A stretch of 33,161 nucleotides of DNA from an uncultured Acidobacteriota bacterium (GCA_903873705.1 CAIQPK010000014.1:1-33161); one strand, 5' to 3'; positions 1 to 8,467 are shown, counted from the first letter of the stretch. The notes: a model not told the origin generated them from the letters alone. A program made the numbers and translations.

Positions 1-2
1 AG

Positions 3-155
3 GGCGACAACGGAACCGGCCTCGGCCTCTGGATCTCCCGCGGCATCATCGACAAGCACCACGGCCACCTCGACGTAGCCAGCTGCGATCGCCCTCCCCG
101 TGCCGGCACCGTTTTCAGCCTCTTCCTCCCCCGCGGTATCCCCCCATCCGAATAA
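3..155 (+). CDS. Sensor histidine kinase, C-terminal fragment (partial)
   Basis: This is the last 50 codons of a histidine kinase whose start lies left of the window. The readable protein opens with GDNGTGLGLWISRGIID, the G2 box of the HATPase_c ATP-binding domain. It ends with the usual final strand of that domain (AGTVFSLFLPRG) and a stop TAA at 153-155. The sensor and dimerisation parts are outside the window, so signal and partner are unknown. A second complete kinase follows 195 bases downstream on the same strand; the gap between them shows no recognisable feature. Confidence 0.85.
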   Translation, partial: GDNGTGLGLWISRGIIDKHHGHLDVASCDRPPRAGTVFSLFLPRGIPPSE

Positions 156-350
156 GGAGCCTTGGCAGGATGCAGGGCTTTTGCTGCTCGTTCTCTTATT
201 CCCTGAGGCGAATCTGCTGGCTGTGCCCCCCCGTCTTCTCCACCTTTCGCGTACCTCCCTGTACAACCATCGTCCCCTCGCTACCCCTCCTACAATCATC
301 CCGTTCCCCTATCATGGAGCCGTAACGTAAGGTGATCGACCCAAAGCCCT

Positions 351-1487
351 ATGTCTGACATCGTCTACCTCCCGACGCACGCCACCTGCTGGGCAGCAGC
401 GCCGCACCTTATTTGGACGATGGTGATCACCAACACCATCACCTTCCTCAGCTACGTCAGTATCTGCATTACCCTGCTCTTCCTGGTCCGCCGCACCCGC
501 CGCGTCATCGCACGCGACTGGGCATGGTTCGCGGTTGGTTTCGCGCTCTTCATCGTCGCCTGCGGATCCACCCATCTGATGGACGTGGTCACCACCTGGA
601 TCCCCGCTTTCTGGATCGACGCCTGGACCAGCATCATCACCGCCGGACTCTCCGCCATCGTCGCCGTCATGCTCATCCGCCGCGCCGCGGTCATCGCCTT
701 CAGCATCAACGACTACGCCGGCCGTCTCGCCAACACCGAAGGCGAAAAGCAACAGCTCCGAGAAAGCCTCCTTGCCGCCCGCAAGCTCGAAGACTGGTCC
801 CGCATGTCCGCCTCGGTCGCTCACGAAATCAACCAGCCGCTGGAAGGCATCCAGAACCTGCTCTACCTGATTCGCACCACCGAAGGCGTCTCGTCTGAGG
901 TTGTCGACCTCGCCCGGAAGGCGTCCGAGGAAGCCGACCGCGTCGTCACCATCTCGCGCTCCACCCTCGCCTTCTTCCGTCAGACCAACGAACCCGAACC
1001 CGTCGACCTTGCTGTCGCCGCTGAGTCCGTCAGCTTCCTGCTCGATGCGCTCCTGAACAAGAAGCAGATTGCGCTCAACGTCCGCACCCAGGGCGACCTC
1101 ACCGTCAACGCCTTCCCCGGCGAAACCCGCCAGGTCCTGCTCAACCTCGTCCGCAACGCCTGCGACGCCACCAACACGCCCGGCACCACCATCAGCCTCC
1201 AGCTCACCGGCAGCCCCAACGCCGTCGACGTCGTCGTCGCCGACCAGGGACAGGGCATCCCCCCGGAAATTCTCCGCAATCTCTTCCAGTTCGGCAGCAC
1301 CACCAAGGGAGAGCAGGGCAACGGCATGGGTCTATGGACGGTCAAACACATCCTTACCAAGCACGGCGGCGATATCCGGGTCGAGTCGGAAGTAGGGCAG
1401 GGCACTCGTTTCATCCTGCACTGGCCCCGCAGGTACACCCCACCCCAACCGACCCGAAGCACATCCGAAAAGGTCGGCCTTAATTAG
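351..1487 (+). CDS. Membrane sensor histidine kinase with ethylene-receptor-like N-terminal domain
   Basis: A 378-residue kinase. Residues about 18-117 form three membrane helices that align with the ethylene-binding domain of plant ETR1 and its bacterial homologues. CGSTH at 71-75 matches CGATH (ETR1 Cys65/His69, the copper ligands), and SYVSI at 34-38 matches AYFSI (Tyr32). The position of ETR1 Asp25 is Asn28 here, and the following Pro is Cys39. After a coiled linker (about 126-148) come the H box SVAHEINQP (His158), N box LLNLVRNACDAT (Asn269), G1 box DQGQGIP (Asp298) and G2 box GNGMGLW (about 323-329). It should autophosphorylate on His158. No response regulator is adjacent. No good ribosome site precedes the ATG; the start was chosen because it leaves the whole first helix intact. 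The kinase call is secure. Whether it binds ethylene or copper is open. Confidence 0.9.
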   Translation: MSDIVYLPTHATCWAAAPHLIWTMVITNTITFLSYVSICITLLFLVRRTRRVIARDWAWFAVGFALFIVACGSTHLMDVVTTWIPAFWIDAWTSIITAGLSAIVAVMLIRRAAVIAFSINDYAGRLANTEGEKQQLRESLLAARKLEDWSRMSASVAHEINQPLEGIQNLLYLIRTTEGVSSEVVDLARKASEEADRVVTISRSTLAFFRQTNEPEPVDLAVAAESVSFLLDALLNKKQIALNVRTQGDLTVNAFPGETRQVLLNLVRNACDATNTPGTTISLQLTGSPNAVDVVVADQGQGIPPEILRNLFQFGSTTKGEQGNGMGLWTVKHILTKHGGDIRVESEVGQGTRFILHWPRRYTPPQPTRSTSEKVGLN

Positions 1488-1521
1488 AGGTTAGGTATGA
1501 GGTATCAGTGATCAGGGGTGC

Positions 1522-1548
1522 CCCATGTCCGGATTCTCCGGACATGGG
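1522..1548. repeat. Perfect 12-bp inverted repeat (hairpin), dispersed element copy 1
   Basis: CCCATGTCCGGA (1522-1533), loop TTC, then TCCGGACATGGG (1537-1548). The core recurs in degenerate form at 4037-4058. It lies 35 bases after the kinase stop, so it could end transcription, but no T-run follows it. Confidence 0.75.
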
Positions 1549-1654
1549 AACAGCCCCGACAGTCCAACCCACCCACCAGGCATCGGGCATCCCTTAACGC
1601 CAAACGGCGGAGACCCAATAACGGACCCCCACCGCCGGCTTTCTAATCCCTGTT

Positions 1655-2428
1655 TTAGCTTCCGTTGTTATCGAACATCGACCCAACGATCCCGCCAACA
1701 ATTCCAGCCGCGCCCAGGTCGCGCACTCGGCTGCCGCCACGCTCATTGCCCATGTACCGCTGCAGCTGGTGCGCCAGGTTAGCTAGCGGCAGCGTCTGCA
1801 GCCAGATCCGTCCGGGCCCGGTCAGCGCCGCCATAAAGATGCCGTCACCGCCGAAGATCATGTTCTTGATCCCGGGGATCGTCGTGATCTGGAAACTCAC
1901 CGAAGCCTGGAACGCACCCACATGCCCCGGATGCACGCGCAGCGTCTCTCCCGGCGCCAGATCGCGCACCACCACTTCGCCGCTCAGCTCCAGCCAGCAC
2001 GTCCCGTAGCCATTGATTTTCTGCAGCAGGAACCCATCGCCGCCAAAAATGCCCGCACCCAGCGACTGCTGAAACCCCACGCTCAGCTGCACCTGCGGCG
2101 TCGCGCACAGAAACCCATGCCGATGAATCAGGTACTCATGTCCCGGCCCAATCTCCACCGGCATAATGTGTCCCGGCACCTTGGTCGCAAAGGCGACTTC
2201 GCCAGGCGCGCCATAGGCGGTGTACTCGGTCATGAACAGCGTTCCACCGCCGGCCACCCGCTTCAGCGCACCAAAGAAGCCGCCACCGCCCGCCATCTGC
2301 GTGTGCGTGGTCATGTTGATGGACTGTGTCATCCAGCTCAGCTCGCCGGCTTCTGAAATCAGTGCCTCGCCCGGCTGCAGCATCACTTCCAGCACCGGCA
2401 TCGTCGTTCCCACAATCCTCGATTGCAT
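1655..2428 (-). CDS. AIM24 family protein (former DUF124)
   Basis: A 257-residue protein of the AIM24 / TIGR00266 family, a glycine-rich beta-sandwich fold widespread in bacteria and related to yeast mitochondrial Aim24; its molecular role is unsettled. Typical features are the opening VLEVMLQPGEALISEAGELSW, the Gly-rich MAGGGGFFGALKR stretch, the central GAGIFGGDGFLLQKI and the repeat-like NMIFGGDGIFMAALTGPG. The frame stays open to 2494, but the start at 2428 (MQSRIVG) fits the family and has GAGGG about 8 bases upstream on the minus strand. No signal peptide or membrane helix is evident. It stands alone between the kinase and a small membrane protein on the same strand. Confidence 0.88.
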   Translation of the reverse strand: MQSRIVGTTMPVLEVMLQPGEALISEAGELSWMTQSINMTTHTQMAGGGGFFGALKRVAGGGTLFMTEYTAYGAPGEVAFATKVPGHIMPVEIGPGHEYLIHRHGFLCATPQVQLSVGFQQSLGAGIFGGDGFLLQKINGYGTCWLELSGEVVVRDLAPGETLRVHPGHVGAFQASVSFQITTIPGIKNMIFGGDGIFMAALTGPGRIWLQTLPLANLAHQLQRYMGNERGGSRVRDLGAAGIVGGIVGSMFDNNGS

Positions 2429-2541
2429 CGCACACCCTCGCAGAAAACAAACCTTCGCCAACAGACTACGCCAAACCCTCGCCGAAAGTTCCACCGCGCC
2501 CAGCGTTTACCACTCGGCGAGGCGCGGCGATACGTTATAAG

Positions 2542-2565
2542 TTGTCATTCCGCAGCGCAGCGAAG
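2542..2565. repeat. Dispersed 24-bp intergenic repeat, family A, copy 1
   Basis: A 24-base unit containing TCATTCCGCAGCGCAGCGAA is identical to 7322-7345. Both copies are intergenic. It shares the core GCGCAGCG with repeat family B (3968 and 8468). Confidence 0.8.
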
Positions 2566-2593
2566 GCTGGCGCCGACAAAGTACCGTGTGCCT

Positions 2594-3052
2594 CTAGGCC
2601 GCCACTTTCCAGCTCTCCGCCAACCGCTTTAGCTGCTCATACTCCGGCAGCGCCCGCGAGATCAGAACCCCGCCCCACAGGTAAGCCCCCACCTTGCCCC
2701 GGCTCGACACGATCAGCCCGTGGTTTTCCTCCATCAGCGTCCGGATTTGACCGCGATGGATTGACCGGTCCATACAGGTACTGGTCACCCGCAGCTCATT
2801 CTCGTCCACCCGGAGCTCATACTGCCGCAGCTGCAACCGCGCATAGCCCACCGTCAGTGCCGTGCTCACCACCGCCCACCCCAGCGCCGGCCCCAGCAGG
2901 TGTTCCAGATTTTCCGTGCCTTCGTCCGAAGGCAGAAAGAAATCCGCCGCCAGCCGAAACGTGAAGTACACCACCGCGACCATCACCACATGGGCGATAT
3001 CGTTGGGGCCTTTCACGCTCATATTCTCCAAATCCGGGCGGTAGGTTTGCAT
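2594..3052 (-). CDS. Small membrane protein of unknown function
   Basis: A 152-residue protein I cannot assign to a family. Two hydrophobic segments (about 19-38 and 51-70) are joined by a short acidic loop. A C-terminal soluble part of about 80 residues follows, with alternating hydrophobic and polar residues (QYELRVDENELRVTS, GLIVSSRGK). This layout resembles small bacterial PH-like-domain membrane proteins, in which a beta domain sits on two membrane helices. That comparison is by architecture only. Two starts are possible: 3052, with GGAG almost touching the ATG, and 3022 (MSVKGP), with GGAG three bases upstream. Neither spacing is ideal. Confidence 0.65.
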   Translation of the reverse strand: MQTYRPDLENMSVKGPNDIAHVVMVAVVYFTFRLAADFFLPSDEGTENLEHLLGPALGWAVVSTALTVGYARLQLRQYELRVDENELRVTSTCMDRSIHRGQIRTLMEENHGLIVSSRGKVGAYLWGGVLISRALPEYEQLKRLAESWKVAA

Positions 3053-3207
3053 ACTCCTAAATTACCGGTAACCGCACCCGAGTTGCCCGCGCAAGTGTTG
3101 CCGGGGTATGACTTTTGGCATCCCCCGCAATCGTTTTCCCATCGCGGGTTCGGTTCCACCTTTCCACACCGCCGCCTGCACCTTTGGGCCTGTACACTCA
3201 ATCTCGT

Positions 3208-3915
3208 ATGAAGTACAAGCGTGTCCTCCTCAAGCTTTCCGGAGAAGCCCTGGCCGCCGGCCGTGGTTTCGGTGTCGACGCCGTCTTCGTCAACAAGATC
3301 GCCAACGAGATCGCCGAGGTAGCCAAGGCCGGCTGCGAAATCGCCATCGTCGTCGGCGGCGGCAACTTCTTCCGCGGCGTAGCCGAGCAGGCCATCCACA
3401 TGGACCGCGTCGCCGCCGACCACATGGGCATGCTCTCCACCGTCATCAACGCCATCGCCCTGCAGGACGCCATCGAAAAAACCGGGCTATTTTGCCGGGT
3501 GATGAGCGCGATTCAAATGCACCAGGTAGCTGAGCCCTACATCCGCCGCCGCGCCATCCGCCACCTCGAAAAAGGCCGCATCGTCATCTTCGCCGCCGGC
3601 ACTGGCAACCCCTTCTTCTCCACCGACACCGCCGCCAGCCTCCGCGCCATGGAAATCGGCGCCGACGTCCTGCTCAAGGCCACCAGCGTCGACGGCATCT
3701 ACACCTCCGACCCCAAGAAGGACGCCGACGCCACCAAGTTCGAAGAGATCACCTATATGGAGATCATCAAGCTCGGCCTCAAGGTCATGGACACCACGGC
3801 CGTTTCGCTCTGCAAAGACAACAACCTGCCCATGATCATCTTCAGCATGAGAGAAGCCGGCAATATCACCCGCGTCGTACAGGGCGAAAAGCTCGGCTCG
3901 CTCGTCACCGCCTAG
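3208..3915 (+). CDS. pyrH: UMP kinase
   Basis: Uridylate kinase of the amino-acid-kinase fold. It phosphorylates UMP to UDP with ATP in de novo pyrimidine synthesis and is normally a cytoplasmic hexamer. The 235-residue length is standard. Visible signatures are the N-terminal phosphate-binding KLSGEAL (9-15), the GGGNFFRG loop (50-57), the DHMGML UMP-binding region (71-76), [16 protein letters not shown] in the middle and the C-terminal [18 protein letters not shown]. The frame is open upstream to 3115, but family homology begins at [10 protein letters not shown]. No clear Shine-Dalgarno precedes it. The usual neighbour frr (and tsf/rpsB upstream) is absent, so it looks monocistronic. The CTP synthase gene of the same pathway is 7 kb away on the other strand. 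Confidence 0.97.
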   Translation: MKYKRVLLKLSGEALAAGRGFGVDAVFVNKIANEIAEVAKAGCEIAIVVGGGNFFRGVAEQAIHMDRVAADHMGMLSTVINAIALQDAIEKTGLFCRVMSAIQMHQVAEPYIRRRAIRHLEKGRIVIFAAGTGNPFFSTDTAASLRAMEIGADVLLKATSVDGIYTSDPKKDADATKFEEITYMEIIKLGLKVMDTTAVSLCKDNNLPMIIFSMREAGNITRVVQGEKLGSLVTA

Positions 3916-3967
3916 CAAACCAGCCACGCCGCTCAATATCACCACAAATCAGTATCACCACTGATCT

Positions 3968-4001
3968 GTCATCTCGACCGGAGCGCAGCGCAGTGGAGAG
4001 A
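3968..4001. repeat. Dispersed intergenic repeat, family B, copy 1
   Basis: A 34-base unit beginning GTCATCTCGACCGGAGCGCA and ending GTGGAGAGA. It matches 8468-8502 with one internal A/C difference and small end differences, and both copies are followed by CCTGCA. The ends (ATCTC and GAGA) can pair, so a weak hairpin is possible. Confidence 0.8.
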
Positions 4002-4036
4002 CCTGCAGCTTAAGATCGCCACCGATCACGGTGGCC

Positions 4037-4058
4037 TGTCCGGATTCTCGGACATGGG
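4037..4058. repeat. Degenerate copy of the CCCATGTCCGGA hairpin repeat
   Basis: TGTCCG (4037-4042) and CGGACA (4049-4054) pair around ATTCT, followed by TGGGAAC as in the copy at 1522-1548. It has lost a base in the right arm and the outer pairs of the left arm. It lies 36 bases after a family B repeat, so the two elements sit together in one pyrH-downstream spacer. Confidence 0.65.
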
Positions 4059-4082
4059 AACCAGGGGTCAAAGCACCTGCAC

Positions 4083-4514
4083 TCATCTACCCGACGAGAT
4101 CTCCACGATCAGCGGCGTCTTGCCGTCCAGCGTCACGTTGATCATCACCGCGCGCGCGCCCTGGCCGCTCTCCATGTCACGCCGAATCCTGCCCTCGGCT
4201 GCACCGGTAATCTCAAGGTGCATATGTCCGCCACCCATCTGCATGCTCGACTTGCCCTCGGCATGTCCCCCGCCGAGCCCCTCTGCCGGGTCTTCGCCAT
4301 TGATCGGCGGCTCGAACGTCAGCACGTAATTGCCACTCGGCACAATCCCGAACGTCACATTCCCCGACGCATCCGTCCGCCGCACCGCCACCACGCCCCC
4401 GGGATTTTTGGCCAGCCGAACCTCGACGCCATCTTTCGGCATCCACGCCAGCGCCACCCCGCAACTCATCACGCAAACAACCGCAACAGCCATCATCCAA
4501 CGCTTCAAGCGCAT
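4083..4514 (-). CDS. Small secreted protein with carboxypeptidase-regulatory-like beta fold
   Basis: A 143-residue protein with a Sec-type signal peptide (MRLKRWMMAVAVV..., cleavage likely after VALA near residue 23). After it comes a stretch typical of prealbumin-like / carboxypeptidase-regulatory beta domains: VRRTDASGNVTFGIVPSGNYVLTFE. The middle is rich in Gly, His and Met (GGGHAEGKSSMQMGGGHMH), which could bind a metal, but that is speculation. The ATG at 4514 has a strong GAGGGGG site about 5 bases upstream on the minus strand and gives a complete signal peptide; an open frame to 4583 upstream of it was rejected. It is divergent from the acyltransferase gene. No specific function can be given. 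Confidence 0.75.
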   Translation of the reverse strand: MRLKRWMMAVAVVCVMSCGVALAWMPKDGVEVRLAKNPGGVVAVRRTDASGNVTFGIVPSGNYVLTFEPPINGEDPAEGLGGGHAEGKSSMQMGGGHMHLEITGAAEGRIRRDMESGQGARAVMINVTLDGKTPLIVEISSGR

Positions 4515-4724
4515 AGCATCCCCCTCAACGGCACCGCTTTTCCCATCATCGCGGGCCCACCAAAGTCTACGCCTGCCCCACACCTACAGGCATCATCTTT
4601 TACAATCGAACCAGTTCGTTCCACCCGCTCGCTCCCGCCTCGTCGTTCCCCCTCCCACCCCATCCGCTCTCAGCACCGAAATATTTCCCGGGCCCCGCTT
4701 CGCCCCAGCATCCAACTAAAAGAC

Positions 4725-5987
4725 ATGCACGACGCCCCCACCTCCACTGGCGAACCCTCCGCCCAGCTTCAGCCGCCTGCCGCTTACGTCCGCAAGCCCG
4801 CGCTCCCGGCGCTCACCGGCCTGCGCACCATTCTTGCTTTCTTCATTGTCCTGTTCCACTTCACGCCCGCCGGCCTCGGCCCGCTTTATCCCATCATCGA
4901 TAACGGCTACGTCTTCGTCAGCTTCTTCTTCCTGATCTCCGGCTACATCCTGGCGTACAACTACCTCGACCGCCCCGACCGCCTCAACATTCGCGACTTC
5001 TGGGTAGCGCGCCTCTCGCGCCTTTACCCGGTCTATATCTTCGCGCTCGTCCTCTTCTGGGAAATGCTCAAGGTCGAGCACCAGGTCCGCAACCACACCG
5101 ACTTCGTCGAAGGCACCGTCTTCTCGCTCATCCTCATGCAGGGCTGGTTCCCCAACCTCGCCACCTTCTGGAACACCGTCGCCTGGACGCTCTCCTGCGA
5201 GATGACGCTCTACGCCATCTTCCCCGTGCTCATGCGCGTTCCCTGGCCGGAGAAGCCCACCCGCCTTATCGCGCTCATCCTCGGCTTATGGGCCGTCGGA
5301 ATGATTCCGCATATCACTTACCTTCTGCGCAACCCGGACAACCTCGCCACCTTCGAACCCCACGCGCTCGGCACCGCCTGGGCTCACGGCACCGGCCTGC
5401 TCGACGCCCACCTGCACCTGGTCGCCACTGACCGCTACAGCGGCGGCTTCTGGATCCAGTGGCTCAAGTACACGCCGGTCCCCTACCTGTGCACCTTCCT
5501 CGCCGGTATCGCCCTCGGCAAATTGCAGAGCGTCCTCCGCGTCTCCTCGATGCAGCGTATGGCCATCGCCGTGGCCGGATTCGCCTGGGCCTGGTGCACC
5601 TTCTACCTCTTCATCAAGCACCTGCCGTACATCATGATCCACGGTGGCCTGCTCACCCCCATCTTCGCCACCATCATCATCGGACTCAGCGGCCCGCACC
5701 CGCTCTCCACCGCGCTCTCCTGGCGCCCGCTGGTGGAAATCGGCTCAGCCAGCTACTGCCTCTACCTGCTCCACTTCAACACCTTCATCCTCATCCACAC
5801 CCACCACCTCCCGGAGCGCCTGCACTTCGCTCGCTGGGACCCCTGGGTCTCCTACCTCATCGTGATCGTCTTCGCGCTCGCCGCCCGCCGCTTCATCGAG
5901 CACCCCTGCCAGGTTGCCATCGGCAACTGGTGGAAACGCCACCAGGCTGCCAAGAGCGCTAGGCCCGAAGCCGTCCCCGTCGGCTGA
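4725..5987 (+). CDS. Acyltransferase 3 (OafA/YrhL-type) membrane protein
   Basis: A 420-residue polytopic membrane protein of the acyltransferase-3 family, which moves acyl groups onto surface polysaccharides, lipids or macrolides across the inner membrane. The N-terminus carries the family start PALTGLRTILAFFIVLFHF; its LFHF holds the conserved catalytic His of helix 1. Then come VFVSFFFLISGYILAY (helix 2) and FWVARLSRLYPVY, the conserved R-x-x-R-x-x-P motif. About ten hydrophobic helices follow, ending near residue 400 with HYLYLLH-like SYCLYLLHFNTF. The frame is open back to 4218, but that part is Arg/His/Pro-rich and overlaps the divergent gene, so the start at 4725 was chosen. The acceptor is unknown; no glycan genes are adjacent. 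Confidence 0.92.
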   Translation: MHDAPTSTGEPSAQLQPPAAYVRKPALPALTGLRTILAFFIVLFHFTPAGLGPLYPIIDNGYVFVSFFFLISGYILAYNYLDRPDRLNIRDFWVARLSRLYPVYIFALVLFWEMLKVEHQVRNHTDFVEGTVFSLILMQGWFPNLATFWNTVAWTLSCEMTLYAIFPVLMRVPWPEKPTRLIALILGLWAVGMIPHITYLLRNPDNLATFEPHALGTAWAHGTGLLDAHLHLVATDRYSGGFWIQWLKYTPVPYLCTFLAGIALGKLQSVLRVSSMQRMAIAVAGFAWAWCTFYLFIKHLPYIMIHGGLLTPIFATIIIGLSGPHPLSTALSWRPLVEIGSASYCLYLLHFNTFILIHTHHLPERLHFARWDPWVSYLIVIVFALAARRFIEHPCQVAIGNWWKRHQAAKSARPEAVPVG

Positions 5988-5998
5988 TCTTCTTCTGG

Positions 5999-6535
5999 TC
6001 AACCCCGCGGAAACCCCACATCCCCCATCACCTGCTCCATCTGCGCGGCATGGCGAGACCCATGCTGCCCCAGCACCACCATCCACTGGTAGCAATCCAG
6101 ATCCCCCAGCGCCACGTGCGCAAAAAAATGCGCCCGCAGATCGCCGTCAATCTCGCTGGCAAACACCATCGTCACCGCCCGCGTCTTCCTGAACTCTCTC
6201 ACCAACTCATCAACGCGCCACCGCCCCGCCGGTCTCACCACCTCACGCGCAGTGAACGTCGTATCCCGTCCCGTCGCAATCCCAAACACCAGCGGGTCTT
6301 TCTCCGCCACGCTTTTCCCCGGCGAAGCTTCACCCGCCATCGTCTTCGCAATCACCTCCCGCAGAAAGACCTCGAAGGCGATCACATGCTCCAGGTTCTC
6401 GGCAATCGACCACCGCTCCGCAGACTCCCGATACCCCCACTGCTCCGCCGTTAAACCCTCCACCAACCCCAGCAGCCGAGCCTCACTCGCCCGCAACTCG
6501 CCCAGCACCACATCCCGCTCTCGCTCGGTCATCAC
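5999..6535 (-). CDS. DinB-fold family protein
   Basis: A 178-residue four-helix-bundle protein of the DinB/DfsA (DinB_2) superfamily. Some members of that superfamily are metal-dependent thiol transferases, and most are uncharacterised. The three expected metal-ligand histidines are present: His50 in WSIAENLEHV, and His158 and His162 in GQHGSRHAAQM. The HxxxH pair near the C-terminus is the family hallmark. It is cytoplasmic, with no signal or membrane segment. Two adjacent Met codons start the protein. Its end is 12 bases from the convergent end of the acyltransferase gene, and no terminator hairpin is obvious between them. The true substrate cannot be inferred. Confidence 0.85.
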   Translation of the reverse strand: MMTERERDVVLGELRASEARLLGLVEGLTAEQWGYRESAERWSIAENLEHVIAFEVFLREVIAKTMAGEASPGKSVAEKDPLVFGIATGRDTTFTAREVVRPAGRWRVDELVREFRKTRAVTMVFASEIDGDLRAHFFAHVALGDLDCYQWMVVLGQHGSRHAAQMEQVMGDVGFPRG

Positions 6536-6582
6536 TCACCGCTTTTCATTACCCAATATGCTTTACCCGCCACCCACTGCCT

Positions 6583-7239
6583 CTATCGCACTTCCACCTT
6601 GTCGAACCCCAACCCTTCCAGCATCGCCGTCACCGTAGCCCGCGCGTTCTTGCTCGCGGCATCCAGAATGCCGTCCTCCAACGCCGCTTTCTGCAACTCC
6701 TGCTGGGCCTTGGTCCGCGTCTCGCTCTCCAGGTTCACATCCTGCTGCACCAGCAACCCCGTAGACCGCGCATACACCCGCGTCTTCTGGTTATCGATCG
6801 TCGTTACAAACACCTGCGATGGCGGCAGCACAATCCGTATCGTCCGCCCGGTGGAGGCTTCCGAAATCTGCACATCATCCGGCTTCATCTGGCTCATATC
6901 CACGCCCGCAATCGTCTGCCCGTGCACGATCATCAGCAGCCGGTCGCCCGTCAGCAGGTCAGGCAGCACCGGGTTCGACCGCGCACCCTCCACCACCGTA
7001 TCCAGCGAATACACTACCGTCTCCAGCCGGTTCAGCCGCTGAATCTTGTTCACCACCGTCGGCGCCGAAACATCGATCGTCGTATCTCGCCCGGTAATCA
7101 ACGAGGCAATCCTGCCCAGCGCTCCACCCTGCGCCTGCCGCACAAAAACGGCCAGTGCCACCGCGCCCAGCACCAGCGCCAGCAGAAACGCATAAAAGGT
7201 TCCAGAGCCGCGCTTGTTGTAGTTGTACTGTGTCGTCAT
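6583..7239 (-). CDS. DUF4230 domain-containing membrane-anchored protein
   Basis: A 218-residue protein with a short cytoplasmic start (MTTQYNYNKRGSG), one membrane helix (about 12-33) and an extracytoplasmic DUF4230 domain: TVVNKIQRLNRLETVVYSLDTVVEG, then TGDRLLMIVHGQTIAGVDM, and IRIVLPPSQVFVTTIDNQKTRVY. It ends with a helical stretch rich in Glu/Ala (ETRTKAQQELQKAALEDGILDAASKNARATVTAML) like that of prohibitin/SPFH-type proteins. Function is unknown for the family. Start choice is uncertain: ATG at 7248 adds three residues (MGC); neither has a clear ribosome site. It lies 47 bases upstream of the DinB-fold gene on the same strand, so the two may be co-transcribed. Confidence 0.85.
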   Translation of the reverse strand: MTTQYNYNKRGSGTFYAFLLALVLGAVALAVFVRQAQGGALGRIASLITGRDTTIDVSAPTVVNKIQRLNRLETVVYSLDTVVEGARSNPVLPDLLTGDRLLMIVHGQTIAGVDMSQMKPDDVQISEASTGRTIRIVLPPSQVFVTTIDNQKTRVYARSTGLLVQQDVNLESETRTKAQQELQKAALEDGILDAASKNARATVTAMLEGLGFDKVEVR

Positions 7240-7321
7240 ACAACCCATTCAAAGCGCAACGCCCCAACTTAGCAAGCCCCGTACCTCGCTGCCCTTCAAG
7301 GGCGCCACTGCTTCAACAGGA

Positions 7322-7345
7322 TTGTCATTCCGCAGCGCAGCGAAG
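7322..7345. repeat. Dispersed 24-bp intergenic repeat, family A, copy 2
   Basis: Identical over 24 bases to 2542-2565. It lies in the 230-base spacer between the DUF4230 gene and the aldo/keto reductase gene. The following bases AAATCTGC extend a pattern often seen after such elements; the first copy lacks this extension. Confidence 0.8.
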
Positions 7346-7470
7346 AAATCTGCTCCGGTCGCTGCACGTGCACCTTGCGCGTAAGCCCAAACGCACTGCA
7401 ACCGCAGCACCGCGCACTCCCATCCAACCCCGCAGCCCTCCCACCACTCCAACCTGCTAACGTGCTAACT

Positions 7471-8454
7471 ATGCCCTATATCGCCCTCCCCGGCGCCCCT
7501 GCATCTTCTGAATCCCGTCTGTCAGTACTCGGCTTCGGCTGCGCCGCCCTCCTCGGCCGCGCCTCGCGCTCAGAGTCCCTCAAAGCCCTCGCCACGGCAT
7601 ACGACTCCGGCATCACCTTCTACGACAACGCCCGCTCCTACGGCTACGGCGCTTCCGAGGGCCTGCTCGGCCGCTTTCTCGAAGGCCGCCGCGACAAGGT
7701 CATTCTCTGCACCAAGTTCGGCATTTTCCCCGTTGCCCGCAATTGGAAGCAGATGGTCAAGCCCGTAGCCCGCGCCGCTATTCGACTCGTCCCCAGCCTC
7801 CGCCAGGCCGCCCAACGCCAGGCCGCAGGACAGTTCAACGCCAACCAGTTCTCCGTCACCACCCTGCAAACCAGCTTCGAAACCAGCCTTCGCCAGCTCC
7901 GAACCGACTACGTCGACATCCTTCTCCTCCACGAACCCGCAGCCTCAGTCCTTCAGCAGCAGGATCTCCTCGAAGCCCTCTCCCGCCTCGTCGAACAAGG
8001 CAAAGTCCGCGCCGCCGGCCTCTCCGCTTCACTCGACGTCACCGCAGAAGTCTTCAGGCAGCTCCCCGCGCCACTCTCCATTGCGCAGTTCCCACTCAAC
8101 CTTTCGAGCATGGCTTTCACCCAACAAACTTCCATCATCGGCTCACAGGTAAACCCGCCCTTCCTCGTCGCCAATCACCCTTTTGGCGGCCCGGACGGCG
8201 TAGCCTCCACCCGCGAGCGCATCGCCAAACTCGCCGCCAACAAGAAACTCTCCGCCGGCCTCCGCGACAAACTCGCCAGCGACGACCCCCAACTTCTACC
8301 AGAGCTCGTCCTCAACACCATCCTCAACGGCACCTGTATCTCGGCCGTGATTCCTGCGATGATCAACCCCACGCACATCAAGGCCAACATCCAGGCCATC
8401 GAATCCTGCCGCTTCACTTCCACTGAACTGGCAGAAATCCGCGCCGCACTCTAG
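7471..8454 (+). CDS. Aldo/keto reductase family oxidoreductase
   Basis: A 327-residue NAD(P)H-dependent (beta/alpha)8-barrel protein that reduces or oxidises carbonyl substrates. The AKR tetrad is recognisable: Asp and Tyr in FYDNARSYGYGASEGLLGRF (about 48-67), Lys in KVILCTKFG (about 74-82) and His in VDILLLHEP (about 148-156). The central insertion is rather short and the C-terminus ends with the usual helices (ELAEIRAAL). The start MPYIALPG was chosen because the family begins there; an upstream open stretch to 7375 is low-complexity and unrelated. No partner gene suggests a substrate. A family B repeat follows the stop. Confidence 0.9.
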   Translation: MPYIALPGAPASSESRLSVLGFGCAALLGRASRSESLKALATAYDSGITFYDNARSYGYGASEGLLGRFLEGRRDKVILCTKFGIFPVARNWKQMVKPVARAAIRLVPSLRQAAQRQAAGQFNANQFSVTTLQTSFETSLRQLRTDYVDILLLHEPAASVLQQQDLLEALSRLVEQGKVRAAGLSASLDVTAEVFRQLPAPLSIAQFPLNLSSMAFTQQTSIIGSQVNPPFLVANHPFGGPDGVASTRERIAKLAANKKLSAGLRDKLASDDPQLLPELVLNTILNGTCISAVIPAMINPTHIKANIQAIESCRFTSTELAEIRAAL

Positions 8455-8467
8455 TCACACCACAACC

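Noticed and set aside
1522-1548. Plain intrinsic terminator of the histidine kinase
   Set aside because: No T-run follows and a related copy occurs at 4037 in another context, so a dispersed repeat is the better call.
4601-4606. TACAAT as the -10 element of the acyltransferase gene
   Set aside because: No -35 element at an acceptable distance, and it lies about 120 bases from the start codon.
4218-4724. A long N-terminal extension of the acyltransferase-3 protein
   Set aside because: It overlaps the divergent secreted-protein gene, is Arg/His/Pro-rich, and the family's first helix begins after the ATG at 4725.
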